A stretch of DNA of 64,000 nt from PALSA-1004 sp963804885 (GCA_963804885.1 CAWDSF010000020.1:1054001-1118000); one strand, 5' to 3'. Shown: positions 8,956-18,110, counted from the first letter of the stretch. The notes: generated from the letters alone by a model not told the origin. Program-made: numbers and translations.

Positions 8956-10141
8956 CTTGCCCGACGACACCGGGCACTTCGGCCAGTATGGCGGCGTGTT
9001 CGTCGCCGAGACGCTGATCCAGGCGCTCGACCAGCTGAAGGCCGAATACGAGCACTATCGCAACGACGCGACTTTCCGCGCCGAGTTCGAGTACGAGCTG
9101 AAGCACTACGTCGGCCGGCCGAGCCCCGTTTATCACGCGAAACGCTGGTCCGAGCATTTCGGCGGCGCGCAGGTTTATCTGAAGCGCGAGGATCTGAATC
9201 ACACCGGCGCGCACAAGATCAACAACACGGTCGGCCAGGCGCTGCTGGCGAAACGCATGGGCAAGCCGCGCGTGATCGCAGAGACCGGCGCGGGCCAGCA
9301 CGGCGTGGCGACCGCGACGGTGGCTGCGCGCTACGGCATGAAGTGCGTGGTCTACATGGGGTCGGAAGACATTCAGCGCCAGGCGCAAAACGTCTATCGC
9401 ATGAAGCTGCTCGGCGCGGAAGTGGTCGCGGTCGAGTCCGGGTCGAAGACGCTGAAAGACGCGCTCAACGAAGCGATGCGCGACTGGGTCACGAACGTGA
9501 ACGACACCTTTTACATCATCGGCACCGTCGCCGGCCCGCATCCGTATCCGATGATGGTGCGCGATTTCCAGTCGGTGATCGGCATCGAAGCCAGGGAGCA
9601 GATGCAGGAGATGGCGGGACGCCAGCCCGATGCGGTGCTCGCCTGCGTGGGCGGCGGCTCCAACGCGATGGGCCTCTTCTATCCGTACATCGCCGACGAG
9701 CGCGTGCGCCTGGTGGGCGTCGAAGCGGCGGGCCATGGCCTCGAAACCGGCAAGCACGCAGCGACCTTGTGCGCCGGCAAGCCCGGCGTCCTGCACGGCA
9801 ACCGCACTTATCTCATGCAGGATGACAACGGCCAGATCATCGAGACGCATTCGATTTCGGCGGGCCTCGATTACCCCGGCGTCGGTCCGGAGCATGCGTG
9901 GCTGAAAGACAGTGGGCGCGCCGAATACGTCGCGGTGACCGACGAGGAGGCACTCGCGGCGTTTCACCATTTGTGCCGGCTCGAAGGCATCATACCCGCG
10001 CTCGAATCGAGCCACGCGCTCGCCTATGCGGCCAAAATGGCGCCGCGCATGAAGAAAGATCAGATCCTGCTCGTCAATCTCTCGGGGCGCGGCGACAAGG
10101 ACATGCACACCGTGGCCGAAAAATCCGGCCTCAAGTTCTAG
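8942..10141 (+). CDS. trpB: tryptophan synthase beta chain
   Basis: PLP enzyme joining indole and serine to make tryptophan, working as an alpha2beta2 complex with TrpA. 399 residues from GTG 8942, which has AGAGG 6 bases upstream; an ATG at 8948 (MYDLPDDTGHFGQYGG) is the alternative. The PLP lysine is in NHTGAHKINN and the phosphate-binding loop is GGGSNA. The start lies inside trpF; the stop is 5 bases from trpA. Confidence 0.97.
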   Translation: MQMYDLPDDTGHFGQYGGVFVAETLIQALDQLKAEYEHYRNDATFRAEFEYELKHYVGRPSPVYHAKRWSEHFGGAQVYLKREDLNHTGAHKINNTVGQALLAKRMGKPRVIAETGAGQHGVATATVAARYGMKCVVYMGSEDIQRQAQNVYRMKLLGAEVVAVESGSKTLKDALNEAMRDWVTNVNDTFYIIGTVAGPHPYPMMVRDFQSVIGIEAREQMQEMAGRQPDAVLACVGGGSNAMGLFYPYIADERVRLVGVEAAGHGLETGKHAATLCAGKPGVLHGNRTYLMQDDNGQIIETHSISAGLDYPGVGPEHAWLKDSGRAEYVAVTDEEALAAFHHLCRLEGIIPALESSHALAYAAKMAPRMKKDQILLVNLSGRGDKDMHTVAEKSGLKF

Positions 10142-10146
10142 CCGCG

Positions 10147-10944
10147 ATGTCGAGAATCGCCGCCACGTTTGCCGCGCTTGCGAAAGAAAAACGCAAAGCC
10201 CTGATTCCGTTTGTCACTGCCGGCGATCCGGACCCGGCGCTCGCGGTGCCGCTGATGCACGCGCTCGCGCAGGCGGGCGCCGATGTGATCGAACTTGGCG
10301 TGCCGTTTTCGGATCCGATGGCCGACGGGCCGACGATACAGCGGTCGAGCGAGCGCGCCTTGAAGCATGGCGTGTCGCTCAAGAACGTGCTCGAATTCGT
10401 CGCCGCGTTCCGCCAGACCAACAATGCGACACCCGTCGTCCTGATGGGCTACGCGAATCCGATCGAGGCGATGGGCTACGAAAAATTTGCCGACGCCGCG
10501 CTCGCCGCGGGCGTCGACGGCGTGCTGGTCGTCGATTACCCGCCGCAGGAGGCGGCACCGTTTGCCGAACTGCTCGCGCAGCGAAAAATCGACGCGATTT
10601 TTCTGTTGTCGCCGACGTCGACGGAAACTCGCATCAAGGAAGTCGCCCGCTATGCGCGCGGCTACGTTTATTACGTCTCGTTGCGCGGCGTGACCGGTGC
10701 CGCCAACCTCGACGTCAGCGACGTCGCCAAAAAGCTGCCGGAAATCCGCGCCCATATCAAGTTGCCGATCGGCGTGGGCTTCGGCATACGCGATGCGCAG
10801 ACCGCCCGGGCCGTCGCGGACGTCGCCGACGCGGTCGTGATCGGCAGCCGGCTGGTGCAGGAGATCGAGTCGAGCCCGCGCGAGCGCGTGCTGGACAATA
10901 TCGCGAATCTGGTTAAGGATATCCGCAGTGCGCTCGACCGGTAA
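10147..10944 (+). CDS. trpA: tryptophan synthase alpha chain
   Basis: Cleaves indole-3-glycerol phosphate to indole, which is channelled to TrpB. The start at ATG 10147 (MSRIAATFAAL) gives 265 residues. The catalytic Glu and Asp are in DVIELGVPFSDPMADGP; GVTGAAN and the GFGIRDAQTA phosphate loop are intact. An upstream extension of this frame overlaps trpB and is rejected. accD follows after 12 bases. Confidence 0.96.
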   Translation: MSRIAATFAALAKEKRKALIPFVTAGDPDPALAVPLMHALAQAGADVIELGVPFSDPMADGPTIQRSSERALKHGVSLKNVLEFVAAFRQTNNATPVVLMGYANPIEAMGYEKFADAALAAGVDGVLVVDYPPQEAAPFAELLAQRKIDAIFLLSPTSTETRIKEVARYARGYVYYVSLRGVTGAANLDVSDVAKKLPEIRAHIKLPIGVGFGIRDAQTARAVADVADAVVIGSRLVQEIESSPRERVLDNIANLVKDIRSALDR

Positions 10945-10956
10945 GAGGTCAATTAC

Positions 10957-11823
10957 ATGAGCTGGCTGAAAAAGCTGCTGCCGCCCAAGATCAACCGCGA
11001 CGGCGGCAGCCCGAAAAAGAACGTCCCCGAAGGGCTGTGGAGCAAGTGCGACGCCTGCGAGGCGGTGCTCTACCGCACCGATCTGGAGAAAAATCTCTAC
11101 GTTTGCCCGAAGTGCAACCATCACAACCGCCTGTCCGCGCGCGAGCGCCTCGACACGCTGCTCGACACCGAAGGCCGCTACGAAATCGGCTACGAAGTGC
11201 TGCCGGTCGACACGCTTAAATTCAAAGACAGCCGGCGCTATACCGAACGGCTCGAAGAGGCGCGCAAAGACACCGAGGAAGACGACGCGCTGATCGTCAT
11301 GCAGGGCAGCATCAAGACCATCCCGCTGGTCGTTGCCGCGTTCGAGTTCAAGTTTCTCGGCGGCTCGATGGGCTCCGTCGTCGGCGAGCGTTTCGTGCGC
11401 GGCGTGCAGGTTTGCCTCGAGCAGAAGCTGCCGTTCGTGTGCTTTACGGCGAGCGGCGGCGCGCGCATGCAGGAAGGTTTGCTCTCGCTGATGCAGATGT
11501 CGAAAACCTGCGCGGCGCTGACCCAGCTGGGCGCCGAGAAGCTGCCGTTCATTTCCGTGCTGACCGACCCGACGATGGGCGGGGTGTCGGCAAGCTTCGC
11601 GCTCATCGGCGACGTCGTGTTCGCCGAGCCCAACGCGCTGATCGGTTTTGCCGGACCGCGCGTGATCGAGCAGACCGTGCGCGAAACGCTGCCCGAGGGT
11701 TTCCAGCGCTCGGAGTTTCTGCTCCAGCACGGCGCGATCGATCTCATCGTCGACCGCCGCGAAATGCGCGACAAGCTCGCGAGCGTCATCACGCTTTTGC
11801 TGAAGCTGCCCGCGGCAGCCTGA
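10957..11823 (+). CDS. accD: acetyl-CoA carboxylase carboxyltransferase subunit beta
   Basis: Beta subunit of the carboxyltransferase half of acetyl-CoA carboxylase, which makes malonyl-CoA for fatty acid synthesis with AccA. 288 residues. The N-terminal four-Cys zinc ribbon is visible (CDAC near residues 29-32, CPKC near 48-51), followed by the crotonase-like core with GGSMGSVVGERF and FTASGGARMQEG. Position between trpA and folC is conserved in proteobacteria. Confidence 0.97.
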   Translation: MSWLKKLLPPKINRDGGSPKKNVPEGLWSKCDACEAVLYRTDLEKNLYVCPKCNHHNRLSARERLDTLLDTEGRYEIGYEVLPVDTLKFKDSRRYTERLEEARKDTEEDDALIVMQGSIKTIPLVVAAFEFKFLGGSMGSVVGERFVRGVQVCLEQKLPFVCFTASGGARMQEGLLSLMQMSKTCAALTQLGAEKLPFISVLTDPTMGGVSASFALIGDVVFAEPNALIGFAGPRVIEQTVRETLPEGFQRSEFLLQHGAIDLIVDRREMRDKLASVITLLLKLPAAA

Positions 11824-11839
11824 GCACTTTTAAGCCGCT

Positions 11840-13129
11840 GTGCCCTCCGCCGTGGGTAGCTCTCCGCCGGTAACTCTCGCGCAATGGCTCGAGTATCTCG
11901 AGCGCTTGCATCCGCAGGCGATCGCGATGGGGCTGGACCGCGTGTCGGACGTGGCGCGCGCAATCGGGATCTCGCCGGCTTTCAAGATCATCACGGTCGG
12001 CGGCACCAACGGCAAAGGTTCGTGCTGCGCGATGCTCGAGGCGATCCTGCTGCATGCCGGCTACCGCGTCGGCTGCTATACGTCGCCGCACCTCCTGCGG
12101 TACAACGAGCGCGTGCGCATCGGCGGCAGCGAAGTTGGCGATGACGACTTGTGCCGCGCGTTCGCACGCATCGAAGCGGCGCGCGGTGGCACGACGCTCA
12201 CGTATTTCGAATTCGGCACGCTGGCGGCGATGCTCTGCTTTGCGGACGCCGGCGTCGATGTCGTCATACTTGAAGTAGGGCTGGGCGGCCGGCTCGACGC
12301 GGTCAACATATTCGACGCGGATTGCGCGCTCGTCGCGAGCGTCGATCTCGACCATCAGGATTATCTCGGCGACACGCGCGAAGCGATCGGATTCGAGAAA
12401 GCGGGGATTTTTCGGGCGGCGCGGCCGGCAATCTGCGCCGATGCCGATCCGCCGGCGTCACTGGTGGAGCACGCGCGTGAAATCGGCGCGGATCTCATGG
12501 TGATCGACCGCGATTTTGGCTACGTTGGCGAGCCGCAGCAATGGCGTTACTGGGGACCTTCAGGGCGGCGGCACGGTTTGCCCTATCCGGCTTTGCGCGG
12601 CGCTTTCCAGTTGAGCAACGCCGCCGCCTGTTTGGCCGCGCTCGACAGTCTGCGCGGCAGCCTGCCCGTCACCGCACAGGATCTGCGCGGCGGATTGTTG
12701 CAGGCGGAGGTAGCGGGACGGTTCCAGGTGCTGCCGGGGCGACCGCTCGTGATACTCGACGTCGCGCACAATCCGCATGCGGCACGCGCGCTCGCCGCGA
12801 ACCTGACCAGCATGCCTGCCGCCGGCCGCACGCTGGCCGTATTCTCGATGCTGAAGGACAAGGACATCGATGGCGTCGTCGCGGCGGTGAAAGCCCATAT
12901 TGCGCACTGGTTTCTCGCCGGCAGCGGCGGTGCGCGGGGCGCGAGCGCGGCATTTCTCGCCGCAGCGCTCGCGCGCGCGGGCGTGACGGCGCCCGCCGAG
13001 GAGTTTCCAGACGTCGTAGCCGCATGGCACGCTGCCTGTGAATCGGCGGCTGATAATGATAAAATCATCGTTTTCGGGTCCTTTCTTACGGTTGCTGCGG
13101 TAATGCGCGAACGCCAGCGTAAGACATAG
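11840..13129 (+). CDS. folC: bifunctional folylpolyglutamate/dihydrofolate synthase
   Basis: Adds glutamate to dihydropteroate and to tetrahydrofolates. 429 residues from GTG 11840. It shows the Mur-ligase-like P-loop GGTNGKGSCCAMLEAIL, the YTSPHLLRYNERVRI block, EVGLGGRLDAVN, and the C-terminal DVAHNPHAARAL segment. It starts 16 bases after accD and is followed by the SPOR-domain gene, which is the usual accD-folC-dedD-cvpA-purF cluster. Confidence 0.95.
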   Translation: MPSAVGSSPPVTLAQWLEYLERLHPQAIAMGLDRVSDVARAIGISPAFKIITVGGTNGKGSCCAMLEAILLHAGYRVGCYTSPHLLRYNERVRIGGSEVGDDDLCRAFARIEAARGGTTLTYFEFGTLAAMLCFADAGVDVVILEVGLGGRLDAVNIFDADCALVASVDLDHQDYLGDTREAIGFEKAGIFRAARPAICADADPPASLVEHAREIGADLMVIDRDFGYVGEPQQWRYWGPSGRRHGLPYPALRGAFQLSNAAACLAALDSLRGSLPVTAQDLRGGLLQAEVAGRFQVLPGRPLVILDVAHNPHAARALAANLTSMPAAGRTLAVFSMLKDKDIDGVVAAVKAHIAHWFLAGSGGARGASAAFLAAALARAGVTAPAEEFPDVVAAWHAACESAADNDKIIVFGSFLTVAAVMRERQRKT

Positions 13130-13142
13130 ATTCCGGACGCCC

Positions 13143-13856
13143 ATGGCTAAATCGATTAGCGACGAAGAAATACAACTCAGAAAACGCGCGCGCCGCCGAC
13201 TCGTCGGGGCGATTGCCCTGGTAACCGTCATCGCCGTCTTCCTGCCGATGGTGCTCGATCACGAGCCCAAGCCCGTAAGCCAGGACGTCAGTATCAAGAT
13301 TCCATCGCCCGACGCCGGCGTCTTTACGTCGAAGATCGTGCCGCTAGCGCCCAGCCAGAAATCCGCCCCGCCGCCGAAAACCGAAGCCGCCGTTCCGTCC
13401 CAACCCACGGTGGAACCGCCGGTCGCCAAGGCTGACGCGCCTAAGGTAGCGGCTGCGCCCAAGCCGGCGGCTGAAGTGCTAGTGCCGCCCCCGAACGATA
13501 CCGAAGCGTCGCCGCCGAAAAAGGCCGCGCCTGCCAAGTCCGCGGAGAAACCAGTTGCCGCGGAGCCGGTCAAAACGGTCGAGCAGGCAAAAGCAGCGGA
13601 CAAAGCAAAGCCGCCCGCCAAAGGTGCTGCGGGCTATGTCGTGCAGGTTGCCGCGCTCAACGATCCGGACAAAGCCAAGCAGATGCGCGATCAGATCGGT
13701 GCGACGGGCGTGAAAGCCTATACGGAGGTTGTGCCTACCACCAAAGGCAACGTCACGCGCGTGCGGGCCGGCCCTTTCGTGTCGCGCGCCGACGCGGACA
13801 GCGCGCGCGACAAGCTGAAGGCGCTGGGATTGAACGGTAACGTCATTCCTAAATGA
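13143..13856 (+). CDS. dedD: SPOR-domain cell-division protein (DedD-like)
   Basis: Bitopic inner-membrane protein with a short basic cytoplasmic N terminus, one membrane helix (about residues 19-37), a long Pro/Ala/Lys-rich periplasmic linker, and a C-terminal SPOR domain (about 160-236) that binds septal, denuded peptidoglycan. 237 residues. SPOR hallmarks are GYVVQVAALNDPDKAKQM and VTRVRAGPFVSRADAD. Its stop overlaps the cvpA start. The symbol rests on domain structure and synteny; the linker is not conserved. Confidence 0.87.
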   Translation: MAKSISDEEIQLRKRARRRLVGAIALVTVIAVFLPMVLDHEPKPVSQDVSIKIPSPDAGVFTSKIVPLAPSQKSAPPPKTEAAVPSQPTVEPPVAKADAPKVAAAPKPAAEVLVPPPNDTEASPPKKAAPAKSAEKPVAAEPVKTVEQAKAADKAKPPAKGAAGYVVQVAALNDPDKAKQMRDQIGATGVKAYTEVVPTTKGNVTRVRAGPFVSRADADSARDKLKALGLNGNVIPK

Positions 13857-14344
13857 CCTGGATCGATTACGCAGTTATCGCGATTATCGGCATTTCGGTT
13901 CTGTTGAGCGTCATCCACGGTCTCGTGCGCGAGATTCTGGCGCTCGCATCGTGGGTGGTGGCTTTCATCGTGGCGCAGATGTTCGCGGGCGACGTCGCAG
14001 CGTTGTTGCCGGCTGCGCTGACGAACCCGTCATTGCGCCTCTTGGCCGGCTTTCTCGCCGTGTTTCTGGCGGTACTTGTAGTCATGACGCTGCTGGCGAT
14101 CGCGGTGTCGGGTTTGATCAAGTCCGCCGGGCTCGGGTTCGCCGATCGCGCGCTCGGTGCGGTGTTCGGGCTTGCGCGCGGGCTGGCGATCGTCACGGTT
14201 GCGGTATTGCTCGCGGGTTTGACGGCATTGCCGCGGCAAACGGCATGGCGGCACGCGATGTTCAGCGAGCCGTTGGTAATATTGGGCAACTCGGTTAAAG
14301 TCTGGTTGCCTGACGACATGGCGAAGCACATCAACTACGGGTAG
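13853..14344 (+). CDS. cvpA: CvpA family membrane protein
   Basis: Small inner-membrane protein of the CvpA/colicin V production family, 163 residues with about four hydrophobic helices and the conserved N-terminal WIDYAVIAIIGISVLLSVIHGLVRE type start. The family is linked to envelope and stress phenotypes; the molecular role is unclear. ATG overlaps the dedD stop (ATGA) and the gene sits just upstream of purF as in E. coli. Confidence 0.92.
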   Translation: MTWIDYAVIAIIGISVLLSVIHGLVREILALASWVVAFIVAQMFAGDVAALLPAALTNPSLRLLAGFLAVFLAVLVVMTLLAIAVSGLIKSAGLGFADRALGAVFGLARGLAIVTVAVLLAGLTALPRQTAWRHAMFSEPLVILGNSVKVWLPDDMAKHINYG

Positions 14345-14352
14345 AGACTGTT

Positions 14353-15870
14353 ATGTGCGGCATATTAGGCGTGGTGGCGAAAAACGCGGTCAACCAGGTG
14401 CTCTACGACGGGCTCCTCGTGTTGCAGCACCGCGGCCAGGATGCAGCCGGCATCGTGACCGCCGAGGGCGCCACGTTCCACATGCACAAAGGCGGCGGCA
14501 TGGTGCGCGATGTCTTCCGCACGCGCAACATGCGCGGCCTGCTCGGCGCCTGCGGCATCGGGCACACGCGCTACCCGACGGCGGGCTCGGCGTGGTCGGC
14601 CGCGGAATCGCAACCTTTCTACGTCAATTCGCCGTTCGGCCTCGTGCTCGGGCACAACGGCAACCTAACCAATACCGATCAGCTCAAAAGCGATCTGTTC
14701 CGCCAGGACCTGCGGCACGTCAATACCAACTCGGATTCGGAAGTGCTGCTCAACGTGCTCGCGCATGAACTGCAGGAAGGGGCGGCCAACTACAAGCTCG
14801 ATCCGGCGACCATCTTCGCAGCCGTCTCAGGGGTGCACCGTCGCTGCCGCGGCGCCTACGCCGTAGTGGCGATGATCGCGGGCTATGGACTGCTCGCGTT
14901 CCGCGATCCGTACGGCATCCGCCCGCTCGTTTACGGCAAGATGGAAACCGAGCACGGTACCGAATATCTGGTGTCGTCTGAATCCGTCGCGCTCGACGCG
15001 CTGGGTTTCGAGCTCGTGCGCGACATCGCGCCCGGCGAAGCCATATTCATCGACGAAGACGGCCATTTTTATGCGCAACAGTGCGCGCTCAATCCGTCGC
15101 TGAATCCGTGCATCTTCGAATACGTATATCTCGCGCGGCCGGATTCGGTGATGGACGGCATTTCCGTGTACGAGACGCGCTTGCGCATGGGCGAGAGCCT
15201 CGCCGACAAGATCAAGCGCGAACACTCGCAGCTCGACATTGACGTGGTGATTCCGATTCCGGATTCGAGCCGGCCGGCCGCGATGCAGCTCGCCAATCGT
15301 CTCAACCTGCCGTATCGCGAGGGCTTCATCAAGAACCGCTACATCGGCCGCACCTTCATCATGCCGGGCCAGGGCATACGCAAGAAGTCTGTGCGGCAGA
15401 AGTTGAATGCGATCGGCATGGAATTCAAAGGCAAGAACGTGATGCTCGTCGACGATTCGATCGTGCGCGGCACTACCAGCCGCGAAATCGTGCAGATGGC
15501 GCGCGAAGCCGGCGCGCGGAAAGTGTTTTTCGCGTCCGCGGCGCCGCCCGTGCGGTTTGCGAATGTTTATGGCATCGACATGCCCACGCGCGACGAGCTG
15601 ATCGCGACCGGCCGCAGCGACGAGGAGATCGCGCGCGAGATCGGCGCCGACCAGTTGATCTACCAGGACTTGAGTGCGCTGATCGACGACGTGCGCTCGG
15701 TCAATCCGAAAGTCACGTCATTCGAGGATTCGTGCTTCAGCGGCAATTACGTCACCGGCGACGTGACACAGGCATATCTGGATGGCGTCGAAGCGCAGCG
15801 CCGCGAAGGAACCAAGCAGGCGGCCTTCGCGGCTTCGCAGCTCGACCTGAACCTGGAGGTCGTTGACTGA
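14353..15870 (+). CDS. purF: amidophosphoribosyltransferase
   Basis: First committed step of purine synthesis: transfers the amide of glutamine to PRPP. 505 residues. Cys2 (MCGILGVV, after Met removal the N-terminal nucleophile) starts the Ntn glutaminase domain, with LLVLQHRGQDAAGI nearby. The C-terminal PRTase domain has the PRPP motif MLVDDSIVRGTTSRE. Last gene of the accD-folC-dedD-cvpA-purF group. Confidence 0.97.
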   Translation: MCGILGVVAKNAVNQVLYDGLLVLQHRGQDAAGIVTAEGATFHMHKGGGMVRDVFRTRNMRGLLGACGIGHTRYPTAGSAWSAAESQPFYVNSPFGLVLGHNGNLTNTDQLKSDLFRQDLRHVNTNSDSEVLLNVLAHELQEGAANYKLDPATIFAAVSGVHRRCRGAYAVVAMIAGYGLLAFRDPYGIRPLVYGKMETEHGTEYLVSSESVALDALGFELVRDIAPGEAIFIDEDGHFYAQQCALNPSLNPCIFEYVYLARPDSVMDGISVYETRLRMGESLADKIKREHSQLDIDVVIPIPDSSRPAAMQLANRLNLPYREGFIKNRYIGRTFIMPGQGIRKKSVRQKLNAIGMEFKGKNVMLVDDSIVRGTTSREIVQMAREAGARKVFFASAAPPVRFANVYGIDMPTRDELIATGRSDEEIAREIGADQLIYQDLSALIDDVRSVNPKVTSFEDSCFSGNYVTGDVTQAYLDGVEAQRREGTKQAAFAASQLDLNLEVVD

Positions 15871-15918
15871 TCTTCACTGTAATTGACAAGTTATCCGCGA
15901 GCGGGTAACTTTCGAACT

Positions 15919-15998
15919 GCGCCGATTTGAGATCAGCTTGCGGGCGCCACCGGTAGTGTCAGATACCGGCCGACAAATAAATACGGCTAAAGCGAGCC
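15919..15998 (+). promoter_or_regulatory. SAM-II riboswitch candidate upstream of metZ
   Basis: Conserved blocks in SAM-II order are present: GATTTG at 15924-15929, TTGC at 15938-15941, AAATAA at 15975-15980 and GCTAAAG at 15986-15992. P1 forms between GCGCC (15919-15923) and GGCGC (15943-15947). A pseudoknot forms between GCTTGC (15936-15941) and GCGAGC (15992-15997). An extra hairpin CCGGTA/TACCGG (15950-15955/15964-15969) sits in the variable loop. SAM binding should reduce expression of the methionine gene downstream. SAM-II is known mostly from Alphaproteobacteria; the assignment here is by eye from sequence and pairing. Confidence 0.75.
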
Positions 15999-16000
15999 AG

Positions 16001-16034
16001 AACCCGGTCCGCGAAAAGCTGATCGGGTTTTTTA
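16001..16034 (+). terminator. intrinsic terminator between the riboswitch and metZ
   Basis: AACCCGGTC (16001-16009) pairs with GATCGGGTT (16021-16029) over 9 bp with one G-T wobble and an 11-base loop, followed immediately by a T-run. It starts 3 bases after the riboswitch candidate and lies before the metZ ribosome-binding site, as expected for transcriptional attenuation by SAM. Confidence 0.75.
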
Positions 16035-16051
16035 TTGGGAGAGAGCTTGCC

Positions 16052-17278
16052 ATGAAGAACGGCTTTACGACGACGATCCTGCATTCGGATCTCGAATCGC
16101 CCATCGAGCATTTTGCCGTGCACAAGCCCATGCATACCTCGGTTGCATACGGCTATGCGGACGCGCGCGACCTCGCGAAGGTATTCAAGGGCGAGCTTCC
16201 CGGCTATGTCTACGGCCGCCAGGGCAATCCCACCACGGCTGCGCTGGAATCGAAAATTACCAAGATGGAGGAGGGCGTAGTTACCGCCTGCTTCGGCACC
16301 GGCATGGCCGCAATTGCCGCCGTGTTCCTCGCATTGCTGCGCGCGGGCGATCACGTCGTATCGAGCTCGTTTCTGTTCGGCAACACCAACAGCCTGTTCG
16401 GCACTTTGAATTCGCTGGGTTGCGACATCAGTTATGTCGATCCGACGCGCGTCGAAAACGTGGCAAAGGCGATTCGGCCCAACACGCGGATGGTGTTCGT
16501 CGAAACCATCGCCAACCCGCGCACGCAGATCGCCGACCTGACGCGCATCGGCGAGCTGTGCGCCGCGCGCGGCCTGCTCTACGTGGTGGACAACACCATG
16601 ACGTCGCCCTACCTGTACCTGCCCAAGCGCGACCACGCGGGGCTGATCGTCAACTCACTGACCAAGTATATCGGCGGGCACGGCAATTCGCTGGGCGGCG
16701 CTGTCACCGATACCGGCCTTTTCGACTGGACGCGCTTTTCGAACATTTACGACAACTACAAGAATGCTGCGCCGGCGCTGTGGGGCATCCAGCAGATCCG
16801 CAAGAAAGGCTTGCGCGACGTCGGTAGCACGCTTGCGGCGGAACCCGCGCACCGCATTGCTACCGGCGCGGAGACTCTGGCATTGCGGATGGAGAAGGCG
16901 TCCGACAATGCGTTGCAGCTCGCGCGCTTTCTGGCCGGCCATTCCAAGGTGAGAAAAGTGTACTACCCCGGGCTCGAAGATCATCCAGAGCACCGGTTGG
17001 CGACCCAGCTGTTTAAAACTTATGGTGCGCTGATGAGCTTCGAGCTCGCGGAAGGCATCGACTGTTTCGACTTCCTCAACCGCTTAAAGATTGTGATCTT
17101 GTCGAGCCACCTGGGCGACAACCGGACCCTGGCGATCCCGATCGCGCACACCATCTATTGGGAAATGGGGCCGCAACGCCGGGCCGAGATGGGCATCGCG
17201 GATTCGCTGATCCGGCTGTCGATCGGCATCGAGGACTTTGACGATCTGATCGGCGATTTCAGGCAGGCGCTCGGCTGA
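16052..17278 (+). CDS. metZ: O-succinylhomoserine sulfhydrylase
   Basis: PLP enzyme of the Cys/Met metabolism family that makes homocysteine directly from O-succinylhomoserine and sulfide. ATG 16052 is preceded by GGGAGAG and gives 408 residues; an upstream extension of the frame runs through the riboswitch and terminator and is rejected. Family marks are YGRQGNPTTAALE, the ETIANPRTQIAD block, VVDNTMTSPYL and the PLP lysine in NSLTKYIGGHGNS. Cystathionine gamma-synthase and O-acetylhomoserine enzymes are close relatives; the purF neighbourhood and sequence fit MetZ best. Confidence 0.92.
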   Translation: MKNGFTTTILHSDLESPIEHFAVHKPMHTSVAYGYADARDLAKVFKGELPGYVYGRQGNPTTAALESKITKMEEGVVTACFGTGMAAIAAVFLALLRAGDHVVSSSFLFGNTNSLFGTLNSLGCDISYVDPTRVENVAKAIRPNTRMVFVETIANPRTQIADLTRIGELCAARGLLYVVDNTMTSPYLYLPKRDHAGLIVNSLTKYIGGHGNSLGGAVTDTGLFDWTRFSNIYDNYKNAAPALWGIQQIRKKGLRDVGSTLAAEPAHRIATGAETLALRMEKASDNALQLARFLAGHSKVRKVYYPGLEDHPEHRLATQLFKTYGALMSFELAEGIDCFDFLNRLKIVILSSHLGDNRTLAIPIAHTIYWEMGPQRRAEMGIADSLIRLSIGIEDFDDLIGDFRQALG

Positions 17279-17302
17279 CTGCGCGTTGCGGATGCGCGTG
17301 GC

Positions 17303-18031
17303 TCAGACGGTGGCGAGTTCGATGACTGTGCAGCCGGCTCGATCGCAACGCAGGTAGCTGCCCTTGGTATACCAGTCGGCGAGCACCCAGCGCTCGCAGG
17401 CGTGCCCGTCGACGAGATGGCGATGCAACGCTGGCCGATGCGTGTGGCCGTGTATCAGGCGCGGATAACTGTGCTCGCGCAGCACCGCGTCGACGGTTGC
17501 CGGTGTCACGTCCATGATGGACTCGGATTTCGACTGTTTCTTTTCCGTGTTTTCAGTGCGCAGGCCGGCGATGATCTGCTTGCGGCTCAGCAGCGGCTGC
17601 GCGAGAAACTGCCGTTGATACTCCGGATTGCGTACTTTCGCGCGAAATTCCTGGTATCCCACGTCGTCCGTGCAGAGCGTATCGCCGTGCATCAGCAGCG
17701 TGCGCGTGCCGTACAGGTCGAGCAGCGTCGGGTCCGGCAATAGTCTGGCGCCGGCGTCCGCGGCAAAGCGGTCCCCGATCAGAAAATCGCGATTGCCGTG
17801 CATCAGAAATAGCTTGATGCCGGTGCGTGCGAGGTCACGCAGTGCAGCGAGGACCGACGCATTGAACGGATCGTCGTCGTCATCGCCGGCCCAGTACTCG
17901 AAGAGATCGCCCAGTATGTACAGGGCCTCAGCGCGCGCGGCGGGGCCGCGCAGGAAATCGAAAAACGTCTGGCTGATGGCGGGACGGGTCGGGCAGAGGT
18001 GCAGGTCGGAGACAAAAATACTGTGCTGCAT
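17303..18031 (-). CDS. lpxH: UDP-2,3-diacylglucosamine diphosphatase
   Basis: Cleaves UDP-2,3-diacylglucosamine to lipid X and UMP in lipid A synthesis at the inner-membrane surface. 242 residues. The metallophosphatase ligands are all visible: FVSDLHL, LGDLFEYW, HGNRDF, MHGDTLC and HGHTHRPALH. It is the last gene of a minus-strand group with two cyclophilins. The ATG directly abuts a heptad repeat array, so no normal Shine-Dalgarno is apparent. Confidence 0.95.
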   Translation of the reverse strand: MQHSIFVSDLHLCPTRPAISQTFFDFLRGPAARAEALYILGDLFEYWAGDDDDDPFNASVLAALRDLARTGIKLFLMHGNRDFLIGDRFAADAGARLLPDPTLLDLYGTRTLLMHGDTLCTDDVGYQEFRAKVRNPEYQRQFLAQPLLSRKQIIAGLRTENTEKKQSKSESIMDVTPATVDAVLREHSYPRLIHGHTHRPALHRHLVDGHACERWVLADWYTKGSYLRCDRAGCTVIELATV

Positions 18032-18110
18032 AGGATTGAGGATTGAGGAATGAGGATTGAGAGAGGTAAGGCCTTACTCGATCCTCAATCCACCATCCCC
18101 AATCCTGCCT
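18032..18110. repeat. heptad-period inverted repeat array (GGATTGA type)
   Basis: The whole ppiB-lpxH junction is made of 7-base units: AGGATTG, AGGATTG, AGGAATG, AGGATTG on the left and CCTCAAT, CCACCAT, CCCCAAT, CCTGCCT on the right, around the perfect palindrome GTAAGGCCTTAC. The arms are complementary, so the transcript can fold into a long imperfect hairpin. It runs from the base after the lpxH start codon to the base before the ppiB stop. Confidence 0.85.
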
